From Porphyra umbilicalis (Eukaryota > Rhodophyta > Bangiophyceae > Bangiales > Bangiaceae), in assembly GCA_002049455.2 (NCBI GenBank), contig KV919058.1:1-64000 (forward strand): a DNA stretch of 64,000 nt, read 5' to 3'. Below are positions 1 through 10,170 of this stretch, piece after piece. Position 1 is the first letter of the stretch. Every line of letters starts with the position of its first letter. The notes under the pieces were generated by a model. That model made no database searches. It worked only from the letters and a program-made list of their open reading frames with translations, and was not told the origin of the DNA. The position numbers were made by a program, and so were the translations under genes.

Positions 1-417
1 AATGATCCAGAAATGGCGAGCTATCTCGATTTATCATGAACGTTTTAGAAACGAAACCTTTAATCATGATCGCATGAACAACTGATATCCCTGCTGAAAT
101 ACCTGAGAAGTAAACAAATCGATGCTTTTTGTTTGATCTGTCCATGAGTCAAATGCAAATATTTTCTTACAAAGAAAAAATCGTTCCATGTCCCAGATTT
201 GGCCAATCACAGTGCATGACCTTCTACCGATCTCCTGCGGCCTGCGAGCATCCGTCAGACGCCAGGTGCCGCCCACAGTACCCATATTGCCACGAACAAC
301 CAGCAGCACCCGAGGCGAGCACGACAATCACCGCCCTCCCCTCTGCCGCCCTACCGGTCCACCCCGTCGGCTCGCTTGTCCTCACCCAAAGGCCACCCCA
401 ATGGCTCACCCACCAGC
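1..417. other. Window start, no gene recognised
   Basis: The first ~250 bases are clearly less GC-rich than what follows. I see no domain-bearing frame. From about 300 on, the sequence is the GC-rich 3' flank of the minus-strand demethylase gene, whose TGA stop lies at 418-420. Confidence 0.5.
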
Positions 418-3400
418 TCATCCACTGCCAGGCCTCTCGGGGTCGCCGCCACCAACGCCTGCAACACCCGGGAGCCCACCGGGCGGCGGTGGCTGCGAAC
501 ACGTCGCCCCAGAAGACGCCCCGCCGCCACCCAGGCGCGGGCGCTTGGCCTCGGGCTCGCCAGTCGCTCCCGCCTCCCCGGTCGTTGCAGACGCCAGTCC
601 GTTCGAAGGCCGACCGGTAGCGGCGCCGGGGACAACGAGCGGCATCGGCGCGCCGTGGGACACCACCGCCGCCGCCAGCGTCGAAGGCACGCGGTCGATC
701 GATGCTGCCGTCGGTGGGGCCACCACCCCTTGCGCTCCGCCCAGGACGTTCGTAGCGTCGAGCACGCCTGCTGGCGGCGGCGGCGGCGGCGGCACCGGCG
801 CCGCCGCCAACGGGGCCGCACCGGGCGGCGTCACCACAGGCGCTGCCATCGCAGACGTCGGGGCCACGAGCCCAAAACCCACCACGCCGCCACCAGGCAC
901 ACCATCCCCACCGCCACCACCGGCTGCCGCCAACACTGACGGGGGCGGCGGCGGCGGCGGCCCGGGCGCCGCCAGCAGTGGCGGCAGCGGCACAGCAGCG
1001 GCTGGCGAGGTCCTCGCGCGGGCCTCGGCTGGGCCCACTCCCCCCCTGGCGGGCGCGGCCGCCCACCCCCCCTCGGGCGCACTCGTCGGCACGCCCGCCG
1101 CGGCGCCTCCCGTCCCCGCCGGCTCGCCCTTTCCCCAATGGGCCGCCACCTGCGCCGCGTGTGCGTCCGTCACCATCTCCTTCATGCCGAGCGCGTCGAC
1201 GACGCGGGCGGCCTCCCGCAATCCCGACATGTAGGCCGACGCGCACGTGGTCGGGTTGGTGCGGCACGTGTGTTCGCCCGCAAAAAAGAGGCGGCGGCCG
1301 ACCGGCTCGGCGAGCACATCATAATCCGCGCCGCTGCTGCCGACTGGGATGTGGGTGTAGGCGCCGCGCGCCCACGGGTCGGCCGTCCACCGGGTGACCG
1401 TCGCGGCGGTCGGGTCGGGGCACGCGGGGAAGCGGCGGCGGAGGACGGCGACGGCTGACGCGAGAATGTGCGCGTCTGGGTGTGCTTCCATCGCCCCGAC
1501 CGACGGTTCCGCGACAATAGCAAGGAGCACGGGCGCGTCGAGGACCGCCGCCATGTTCCACCAAATGTAAAACTCGCCCCGCCGATCGTCGTCGTCGGGG
1601 AGCATCCCAAACAGGTCGTCCTGATCCCAAAACACCGTCGGGAAAGAGAGGGCGACCTTCATTAACCCTCCGCAGCCGAGGCGGCGGATGGCTGCCTGTT
1701 TTTTCGGTGGCAGCGGCGGGCTAAACGCAATGTCCCCGGCCTTGAGGACGCCCAGCGGGGCGGTGATGACGACCGCGTCGAATTCCGTGGCCAAGGTCGG
1801 CGGCATGGCCGCCGCCGCCGCCGCCGCCGCCGCCGACACTGCCGCCGTTGCCTCCCGCGGGGTGCCGCGAGCGGCCACCGCCGCCGCCGCCGCCGCCGCT
1901 GCCGCCGCCTTGGACGCCCGCGCCGCCACCCGGTCGACGGTCGTGATGACGACGGCGGGCCCGTCGCGGGCCGACGACCGCCATGCAATTTTGGTCACCG
2001 CCCGGGAGGTGTGGATGACGCCCTCCAGGCCAGCCGTCATGCCGTCGAGGATTGGGCGGAAGCCCTTGCGCAACAGCACGTGGTCGCCCTCAAAGCCGTA
2101 CGGGTCGTCTTGATCCCAGTGCACCGCCGACACGTCGTACACCGACGCCGCGCAGCCGTACTCGAGGTTGGCTTGGTGCCACCGCAGGAGGCGTACCATG
2201 AGCGGGTTGGTGTTGAGGCCGTTGGCGAGCGCCGCCGCGACCGCCGTGGCGCCGCCGTCGCCGTCGGCACGGGGGGTGCCGTTGGGGGCGGCGGGGGGAG
2301 CGGGCGCGACCGTGCTGGCGCCATGGCCATTGGCGGTCGCCCCCGTGTGGCCGGGCGCCCCACCGTCACCGTTGGCCGCCCCCGCTGCCGTCGCTGCCGC
2401 CGCCGCCGCCGCCGCTGCCGTCACCGCCGTCGCGGCCCCAGCCACAGCGGCTGCCGTCACGCCACCGCTGCCTGGGGCGCCGGTCGCCTCCTTTGCCGCC
2501 AGTCCGACACCCGGCCGCACCTGGCGCTCCCGCGCCGACCGCACGAGGCGCTGCTTTTCTCGCGCCTCCCACGTCTTGCGGACGACGTCGCCCAAGGAGG
2601 CGTTGCTGAGGGATCCCCCCTCAGCGCGGCGCCCCGCGTCGACCTCCTCCAGGATCGCGTTGAATTCGGCTTCCGCCGCCCCATCCGCGTCCTTCTCCAC
2701 CGCCTTACCGTCAATGTCGTACAGCGGACATGCCGGCTGCACGACGACCGACGTGGCGCCGACTTGCGACGCGACCACCGCCAGCGGGTTTTGCGCAATC
2801 CCCGTGATGAGCATCGCGCCGAGGTCGACGGGCACGCCGCCAAAGGTTTCCTCGTCCGTGTGGATGCGCCCGCCGAGGCGGCCGCGCGCCTCAAACACCG
2901 TCACCCCCGCGCCAAACGAGACAAGCTGCCGCGCGGTCGCGAGCCCCGCCATCCCCGCGCCAACGACGGCCACCCGCCGCCGCCGTGGGCGTCGCCGCGC
3001 GGGCGGGCGCGACTCGGGCGCGTCGAGGTGCGCGCGCACGCGCTCCGCCACGGGGCAGTGGATGAGGGACAAGGCGCCCGCGTTGATGACTCCGTGGCGC
3101 TCGAGGTAGGAGAAGAGGAGTACCCCCACCGGGTGGTACTTGGCGGGCACGTCGGACAAGGCGTGCACGACGCCCAGCCGGGTGGCCACGTTGCGGTACC
3201 ACATGCGGATGAGATGGTTGCGCACGTCGACATAGACGGCCCGGTTGGCAATGGCGTCTTCCAGCTCGGGCTGCTGGCGCTCCGCCTCCTCAATGTCATT
3301 GACGAGGATGCGCGCGGCAATCACCGCCGCCGTCGTCTCCGAGTGCTCCTCCCAGTCCCGCACATTCGAGTCGGCCTCCTCGTCGCCGGCGCGGCCGGGG

Positions 3401-4890
3401 CGCGCCGTCGCCGCCACCTCACACCCGCGGACGCCCGCGCGGAGGGGAGGGGAGAAGGTGCGGATGGCGGCCCGCCACTCGGGCGGCTCCTCAGCCGCGG
3501 CCGCGGCCGCGACCTTGGACGCCACCGCAGCGGCGACGGAGGGAGAGCTCACGCCGCCGCCGCCGCCGCCGCTGCCGCGGCCGCCGCCGCCCCCGGCCGC
3601 CGCGTCGTCGGCGGTGGAGCTCCCCCCCGTGGGGTGGCGCTCCCCCGACGCCCGATACAGGCCGACGCGGCGGTACGAGGTGTCGAGGAGGGCGTGCACC
3701 TCTGCCTCCCGCGGCAACACAAACGTCTTGTAGTTGCTGTGCATCTGCGTGCCGCCGGCGGTGCACGTTTTGGGCAGCGCCAGCGAGTCGGCAATGTCAT
3801 TGAAGCGCCGGTGGTCGACCGCCTGTGGGGAGAGCACGGAGGGGGTGGGCAAATGGGGGAACACGACGCGCGCGACGCACGGGGGGGGCAGGGGCCGCCC
3901 ATAGCCGCACCGCGGCGCGACCAGACCCGCGGGGCGCGCCCGACCGGGTGCCCCCGATGGGAGCAGAGACGGAGCTCGCGCGTTAGCACCGAGGCGCGAG
4001 GCGGCCAACCGGGCAGCAGAGAGGCGTATGCGACCGCCGACGGCGGTGGCGGCGCGGCGGCGCAGCGGCGGAGAGCCGCGCGCCACGGACCGCGCGGCGC
4101 GGCGTAGCCGGGCAGCGGGGGCGATGCGAAAAACGCCAGCGTACACCCGACACGCGGCCACGTGGACGGTACACCGGGATCCCGTTGCACAGGCGGGTGG
4201 TGGGTGGGGCAGCTCGGCCGCGCGGCGACAGCGATTGGCCGGCCACGCTGGGCCAATCGGCAGCCGCGCGCCGCCGCGCACGTCCTCCCCCGGCTCTGCG
4301 TGCAAGGGCCTCGACGCGCGGTCCCTCCCCGCGCTCCCGTCCCCCACAACAGACCGTCTCTCCACGTACCTTTTGATAACCGCCATACGACCGTACGCCT
4401 TCCACGGCCGCATAAAAGTCTGTCCGGTGGCGGTACACGCATCATCAAGCGTTCGTACCAGTGGCGCAAAATCGTCAGACATGAAAGCATCCGTGTTAGC
4501 ATTCGCCCGTATAATTGCGATTTGGCGTCGAGGCAGCGGCGGCTCGACCCGCGCCGCCACACCACCGCACGTCGAGTACCGTCCTTCCCCCGTCGCGGCG
4601 CCCACCCTCTGCGGCCGCTTGGTGCCACACAGCCGCCCCGCCGCGACGCTGGCTGGCGGTCTGCCCCGCACGCTCCCGCGCCGCGCCGCGCCGCCCTACC
4701 CGCCCCCTCAACCTCGGCGGCCTATCCCCCGGCGCTCGGCCGGTAGCACCGCGACCAACGTACCCATATCCCGCCCACCGACGCGGGGAAAGCCCTGCCC
4801 CGGGCGGGCGTGCGCGACGACTTGCTCGAAAAAGGCGTCGCACGCGGCGCGGCCGTGCAGGCGCGCCACCGGGTCGTCTGCCGCCGGCAT
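418..4890 (-). CDS. LSD1-like: ARID-SWIRM-amine oxidase protein, LSD1-like lysine-specific histone demethylase (3 exons)
   Basis: FAD-dependent amine oxidase of the LSD1/KDM1 family, which demethylates histone H3 lysines in the nucleus. My model has exons 4890-4764, 4419-4370 and 3822-418 (1,193 aa). The introns have donors GTACGTTG and GTACGTGG and acceptors ACAG and CCACAG, and their phases (1 and 0) fit exactly. Residues ~15-100 form an ARID DNA-binding domain built across all three exons, ending with LPKTCTAGGTQ and the conserved Y and LPRE. SWIRM is ~225-325. The FAD Rossmann motif VVGAGMAGL is ~346. The LSD1-type catalytic-core motifs WHQANLE (~605), GLMKVAL with the flavin-site lysine K781, and FFAGEHT (~906-911) are all present. 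An Ala/Gly-rich linker (~481-600) sits where LSD1 has its Tower helices. The C-terminal ~260 residues are low complexity. ATG 4890 was chosen because an in-frame TGA lies just upstream; an earlier exon is possible. The family call is firm; the ARID splicing is inference supported by frame and motif continuity. Confidence 0.9.
3823..4369 (-). other. Intron 2 of the LSD1-like gene
   Basis: 547-nt intron. Its donor AAAAG/GTACGTGG follows the ARID residues GGYQK. Its acceptor is pyrimidine-rich and ends CTCTCCCCACAG, before AVDHRRFND. A single uninterrupted frame also reads through this intron, but it translates into Arg/Pro-rich sequence without homology and would break the ARID domain. Confidence 0.85.
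4420..4763 (-). other. Intron 1 of the LSD1-like gene
   Basis: 344-nt phase-1 intron. The donor ATGG/GTACGTTG follows GGRDM, and the acceptor CCGGACAG precedes the 50-nt exon 2. Joining restores D-F-Y-A-A-V, the usual ARID motif after the first loop (compare LDLYALY in other ARIDs). Confidence 0.75.
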
Positions 4891-6504
4891 GGTCGGCGCA
4901 GGCGTTGGGGCTGGTCAGCCCGCGTAATCCGCACCCGCCCTGCTCGGCGCGGCGGTCGGCGCCTACGAGCGCGACGGCTGGGAGGGAAGAACGCGGGCGC
5001 CAGAAGACCCAAGCCCCGACCGCCCCAGCACGCGCAGACGCGCGTCGGCGAGCGCGCCTGGCGACCGCTGCCTGACGTGTCGCCGCGCGCCGCACCGACC
5101 GCGGCGGCACGCCGCGAGAAGGGGCGGCCGCGCCGCCCACGGTGCAACGAGGGGACGGGGTGGGGGGGGGGTGGCGAAGCCCAGACCGCCTCCACGAGGC
5201 GCGGCACACCCCGCCCTTTTGGCACCACGGGCGCGTCGGCCCCCGCGCGTGGTACACAGGGACCGGCGGCGTCGCGTCGACGGGGGTCGACGTTTGCGCG
5301 TACGCCGCGGGGGTGCGACGGGAGCAGCGCGGGCGGCGGCGGCCGCGCTCGCGCACGCGCACCACCGCACCGCGTCGGCGGGTGAGCGGCGGACCGAGGA
5401 GGACAGGGGCAAGACTGCCCCCGACACGGGACCACACGTGCGGTTCACCGCGGCGGACCACTCGTGCGACGCGGGCGGGTTTGGGGGGGAGCCCGCGCGC
5501 GAGTGCCAGCGGCCCGCCACAGTGGCACGGACGACGGAGGCCGAATTCTCTCCGCACGCGGAGCAGGGACGCGGCCGTTCTGCAACGACAATTGTGATAG
5601 CCAGAAATGCACTGTAAGCCACAAAGTGTCTGTACTCTGGTGCATCCATGGCCGCGGGGCACGCCGAGTTCAGGTGGCTCTTTTGAATTTGAAAAGCACG
5701 ATGCCATTACAAAAGTTGCCTGAAAGCGCCGCTATTCTGGTGTGGCCTCCAGTGGCTCTGGTCCACACTTTTGTGCCGGAGCGGCGATTTGGCAGCCCGT
5801 CTTGCTCGAGCAAGCGCTCGCCGCCACGTCCGCCCGTCGCCGGATCATCCCGCACCGTGCTCTTAATCGCTGTCCCGCCATCATGCCGCCTCTCCTTTCG
5901 CCCCTTATGTTTCCAAGCACCTTGAGGGCCGGCCCTGGACGTCAACAACTATATGGTAAAGGAGGGTCTGCATACAACCATGATGTGCGGTCAGCAGGAC
6001 CGGACAACACGAGATTTGCCGTCAACGAAGGCAGTCCAATTACTCTGGGTTCTTTTGTTGATAGTCTTGGGTGGACCGTATGTTTTTGGCATCATCGTGA
6101 TCAGTGCTCTGAGTTGATCCCAATGATATGAAAAGAACCCATCCGACCTCTATCGGCTCGGGCAGCAAACTGTATCTTCTTCGAACTGGGCTCGTCGGGT
6201 GTCATCTCTTTCGCATGAGAGCCGAAGAGAAGGATCAGAGACCGGCCTTCACACTGGGAGTGGACTCAATGGCATCTCGCCTGTTGAGTAGGTGTCATGC
6301 ACTGGTTGGCCCATATCCACTTCCACAGGAAAAACAGAGGACCTGGAGGCAGTAAGTGCTATATTTTCCAACCCCCTTGCCGGCCACCGCAACCGCCAAT
6401 GGAAAGCCAAATTTGTTGGACCAATCCAATCCGGTGGCTTCCTGAGCCGTGAAATCCAAAAGAGCTGCTGGAGGCGGTCTTAACTAAAGTCTGTCTCACT
6501 CTAT
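4891..6504. other. Intergenic, no gene recognised
   Basis: From 4891 to ~5640 the DNA is very GC-rich with open frames on both strands and no motif. It may hold the promoter and 5' UTR of the demethylase. After ~5640 base composition drops abruptly and I see nothing identifiable, which suggests old transposon-derived sequence. Confidence 0.4.
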
Positions 6505-6640
6505 TACAGCCGTTCTCCCAAGAATCCCGCACTCCAACAGTTGCAAAAGAGGTCCAAATCGGCCTCCGCGACCCCGCAGAGGCCGATTTGGAACTCTTTC
6601 GCAACAGTTGTAGAGCGGGATTTTTGGGATTACGGCTGTA
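6505..6640. repeat. Foldback MITE, family L copy 1
   Basis: 136 bp, from TACAGCCGTTCTC to GGATTACGGCTGTA. It folds into a long hairpin: the arms pair through the CCAAATCGGCCTC / GAGGCCGATTTGG segment around a CG-rich loop. The ends carry TA, the usual Tc1/mariner target. A second copy lies at 61058-61194. Confidence 0.8.
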
Positions 6641-6927
6641 GTCCTCTGAGAACCGTACTTTTTTTGGAGAGACCAGAACTCCGCCGCTACGACCGTAAAT
6701 GACAAGCAGTCGTCACACGAAGGATAGAGACCCCCCAAACCTTTTTGCTGCAAGAAATGGTACGCATTCTTCTGTAGGAAGCCCTTCAACGGCACACCTA
6801 TGTCGGAAAGATACGGCTCAGACGCTTCGTTTTCAGGCCTTCTGGCACACATGGCGAGCCGCACGAGGTCACAGCACCGTTTCTCGCATTTGTCCCATGT
6901 TCACGAGCCTCGTTCATTCGATTGCAC
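6641..6927. other. No gene recognised
   Basis: Unique-looking intermediate-GC sequence between the family-L hairpin and the next transposon. No motif or repeat was noted. Confidence 0.4.
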
Positions 6928-9505
6928 TATCCGTATGATACCATTCAACAACCAAGGGTCACCATTCAACAACCACTGTAGAGCGGTCTTTTCCACAGTG
7001 TCTACGCATAATTCATTTCCTGGGGTTTTCCAAAACTGCCGTACTGCAACTTGGGTCATTTTTCGATGGTCGGGAAAAAAAGAAAGCCAAACAGAACCCA
7101 CATTACTGGACGCAGCAGGTCGTCAGCTGTCGAACGGTGGTAGTCTCGACCGAGTCGGACACCTGGGTGAGACAACACGGACGAAAACGCCTCGTACGGG
7201 TGTTTGCCTGGGAGCGCGCTAAGCGTCCAATTTTGTGGTCAAATCGCCGCCAGAGGCACTCTCAGGCGTCCCACCCTGGTCAGCCCGCCAAAAACCACCA
7301 TCGACGCGCCCGATGCCAAGCGTCAAACGACGCTGCCCGCCTTGGCGCCCCCAACGAGAGGTCTCCTCGACTCTGAGGGGCACGCACGACAGCGGGCGAG
7401 ATGGGTGGGCGTTCGAGCGGTCGTCCGGTGTCTGGTGGGGCACGCAAACCGCGGCCAACGCCAGAGCAGCAGCGGCAGATGGCTGATCTGCTAACGCAGG
7501 GCCTGGCCGGCACCGCTGTCGCTCGAGAGGTTGGTGTTTCTCGTGGTGCGGTGCGCCACTTCGTCGCTACTGGGGGCAAGGCAGCCCCTGCCGGTCGGCG
7601 CCCCTTTTTTCTGCGAGAGGAGGAGGAGTTGCTTGTTCGCTTTGTTAAGGTGCAGGCGCTGCTCGGTCGAGGGTTGAACAGGACTGGTTTTCTTCGTTGG
7701 GTGGGTGAATACATTTCTTGTCTCTCCACTGAGCGTCAAGCGTCCGCCCGGTCTTACTTTGGTGGGAGCCTTACCCCTGGGATTTCGTTTTTTCGCTTGT
7801 TTTTGGGTCGGTGGCCTGCGCTGCAGATGTACCGCGTGGGCACTTTGGAGCAGAGCCGTGCCGAGAATGCGCGACCGGATGTGCTTGCCAAGTGGTTTGC
7901 TGGCCTCCGATTGATCTACCGGGACCTGAATATCGTGCAACCACGACTACTGTGGAACATGGACGAGACTCAAGTCAAGGCCAGGGAGCTGCTACTTGAG
8001 GCGCGGTCCACAATTATCGGGCCCCGAGGCTTAAGGAAGCCGGAGGTTGTGATGGCCATGATTGGCTCTGGGGCTGCGGCCTGCACGGCGGCGTTTGCCA
8101 TCTCGCCTGCCGGCATGGTCGCGCCTCATTTTCTGGTGGTGGCCGGCAGCGCAAGCGGCCACGCCTACGTGCAGGTGACGGAGGACGGCAAGGAGAGAAA
8201 GGTGGCTTTGGCGTCGCGTCTCAACGACTCGACGGTGGTGGTGCGGCGGGACCCGCCGGGGTTCGACCGTGGCGTCTTTGACGTGTGGGCGCAGCAGTTT
8301 GCCGCCTTCGCCAAGAGCTACTACCCAGAGGAGAATAAGCTGCTGGCTTTAGACGGAGCAAAAGTCCACCTATCGGCTTTCGGCTTCCTGGCGCTCGTGC
8401 GGGCTAAGGTGCATGTTATTGCAGAACCCTCTACACTTTCGCACCTCATTCAAGCTTTAGACAACAATTCGGCGTACGGCAGCTTCTAGCCAGCCATTCG
8501 ACGTCATGTTCGCAGCCGGTCGGGAGAGCGTGTCGGTCTCGGGTGCAGCTTCACAGTGCTGGACTTGATGGACTGCATCAAGAAAGCCGCCGACCACGCT
8601 TTCTCCCCCTTTCACCTAGCCGCAGCGTTTGCTAACGTCGGAATGTGGCCATTGGACCCCAAAAAGGTCTGTTTGGAGGAGGTCGACAAGGGAGCCGACC
8701 GCACGGCAAAAAACGTCGACTTACAGCTGTTGGCTGACCGTGCGGTCCCTGCCATGCGCAAAGACCTCAAGCAGACCACCATCATCCAGGGCACCCTGTC
8801 GACTGCTGGGCGGCCCGTCAACCTGACGGCGCCGGATGTGATTTCCGCCCTCGAGAAATTGGAGGAGGACAAGAGAGTCAAGGCCGCTGCGCAGGAGCAG
8901 CGGCGGCGGGAGAAAGCTGCACGGGTGGCGGCAACAAGGCCACCAAGGCCAAGCGGGACGCTGCTCTAGAGGCGGCCAGGTTTGAGAAGGCGTGGCGCGT
9001 TGTTTGCGCCGACGCCGTGGAGGAGGCGCGCCACAGATTGAGCCGGGCAAACCCGTCTCCACGCAAGCGTAAGCTCCAGATGGCTGCCGCAAGGCAGCGC
9101 GCACGCCTCGGCGTTGCATCCAATTGAGCTGGAGAGGTGGTGTCCGTATACTGCTTTTGTGTGTGTGTGTTTGTTTGTGTGCGAGTGTCAAAGCGAAGAA
9201 TGAAGTGTCGTTTGATTGGTTCGCGGCGTTCGGTAAGGGATGGTCAAACATCAAATGAGTCTTCCAATTATCGTTCGACATTGCGAGGTGACTGCTTTAG
9301 ACGGGATAGAGGAATGGTTGTTGAATGGTGACCCTGTCGTTTACTCCGTAAATCAAAAACAATATGAGAGTGCTTGTCGAGAAAAAAAAAAAAATGGGCA
9401 CGCTCAGGAGGCTCTCACGAGCACATCGGTATGCTCGAAAGCAAGAACGGACAGCAGCAGCGCCCATGGCGAGTTTTGTGGTTGTTGAATGGTATCATAC
9501 GGATA
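6928..9505 (+). mobile_element. TA-flanked DNA transposon with a decayed DDD transposase
   Basis: Bounded by TA at 6928-6929 and 9504-9505. The terminal inverted repeats start TCCGTATGATACCATTCAAC and match for about 26 bases. The inner motif ACCATTCAACAACCA is repeated again inside each end (6961-6975 on the left; reverse-complemented near 9315-9330 on the right), so each end has a doubled repeat. TA ends plus a DDE_1-type transposase point to the pogo branch of the Tc1/mariner superfamily. The transposase is broken, so this copy is not autonomous. Confidence 0.85.
7401..9127 (+). pseudogene. pogo-like DD35D transposase, interrupted by an in-frame TAG and a frameshift
   Basis: Transposase of the element at 6928-9505. 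The N-terminal helix-turn-helix (~residues 18-60; AVAREVGVSRGAVRH) would bind the inverted repeats. The DDE_1 catalytic core shows D188 in WNMDETQ, D318 in LLALDGAKVH and a third D354 in QALDNN, so 35 residues lie between the last two aspartates. A TAG at 8487-8489 interrupts the frame. The same frame continues with conserved C-terminal sequence (AFSPFHLAAAFANVGMWPLD; WPLDP is typical of the family). A second lesion, a frameshift at about 8920-8935, moves the Lys/Arg-rich tail to another frame ending at TGA 9125-9127. ATG 7401 is the first in frame. Confident as a transposase; inactive as sequenced. Confidence 0.88.
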
Positions 9506-9682
9506 TTCTGTGCAGCGCTCCAATCCATCTGGCCGAAGTTAGACGTTCGTAAAGAGTATGTCGAGAAGAAGGGTACGAGTTTCTCGCAGCGGTCCCGTGA
9601 CAGCTGGAGGCTACTTTAAAAGTCGCTCATCCAGAAGTGCAATCTCTTGTGCACCTCCTGAGATTCGATCTCACGAGACCCG

Positions 9683-9808
9683 GCAATTAATCGACTCGCG
9701 CGCTTTGTCAGCAGCCAATGAGCGCCGGTGCACGAGCACTCCAAAATTGAAGTCAAGGCTGTCCTCGAAAGCCTCCGTGTGGCTCAAGCGCCGTCGCACA
9801 CCTATGCC
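9683..9808 (+). repeat. Dispersed repeat, family O copy 1
   Basis: About 125 bp closely matching 17222-17345, sharing TCGACTCGCGCGCTTTGTCA and the segment GTGGCTCAAGCGCCGTCGCA. It diverges at the C-rich stretch after 9810. No coding potential was recognised. Confidence 0.75.
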
Positions 9809-10170
9809 ACCGATACCCCCCACCCTTCCCCCGGGTCCCTACAGTCAATACAGTTAGAATGCACTTACATGTCATTCAGTTGGCGAACAGGGTGTTCTAC
9901 AAGTGAATGAGATCGACTGCTGAGGAGTCCAAGATACTAGATTTCTCGCTCGATCGTGATTTAGCGATTGTCGACAGACAAGCGAAAAACACAGCCGCCG
10001 ACGGCGGACGACGACGGTGATTTTGCCCCGCACCCACCGTCGTCACGACCATCGTCGTCACAGCTGTCTCCCCCCCGACACCCCCTGTCCCCCGCCATCC
10101 TCTGGCACCCACCACTTGTCCTGACCAGACACTCGGTGTGCGGTGGCAACTGCACACCTCCTTGCCTCTG
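9809..10170. other. 5' flank of the pogo-type transposase, no separate gene
   Basis: Contains CAGTCAATACAG at ~9842 and a C-rich stretch (10020-10140). It probably holds the end and promoter of the pogo-type element, but I could not find a convincing inverted-repeat pair to place its boundaries. Confidence 0.35.

Noticed and set aside
224-1267. Long open frames opposite and overlapping the demethylase (also 2011-4107 plus)
   Set aside because: Arg/Ala/Pro-rich translations without motifs; they exist because GC-rich codons on one strand leave few stops on the other.
3823-4671. Unspliced 1,417-aa version of the LSD1-like protein starting at 4671
   Set aside because: The N-terminal extension has no homology and breaks the ARID domain; consensus splice sites with matching phases give a better model.
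8487-8489. Genome-wide reassignment of TAG to a sense codon
   Set aside because: The intact Tc1/mariner transposase ends at a TAG (58726-58728) exactly where the family normally ends, so TAG works as a stop.
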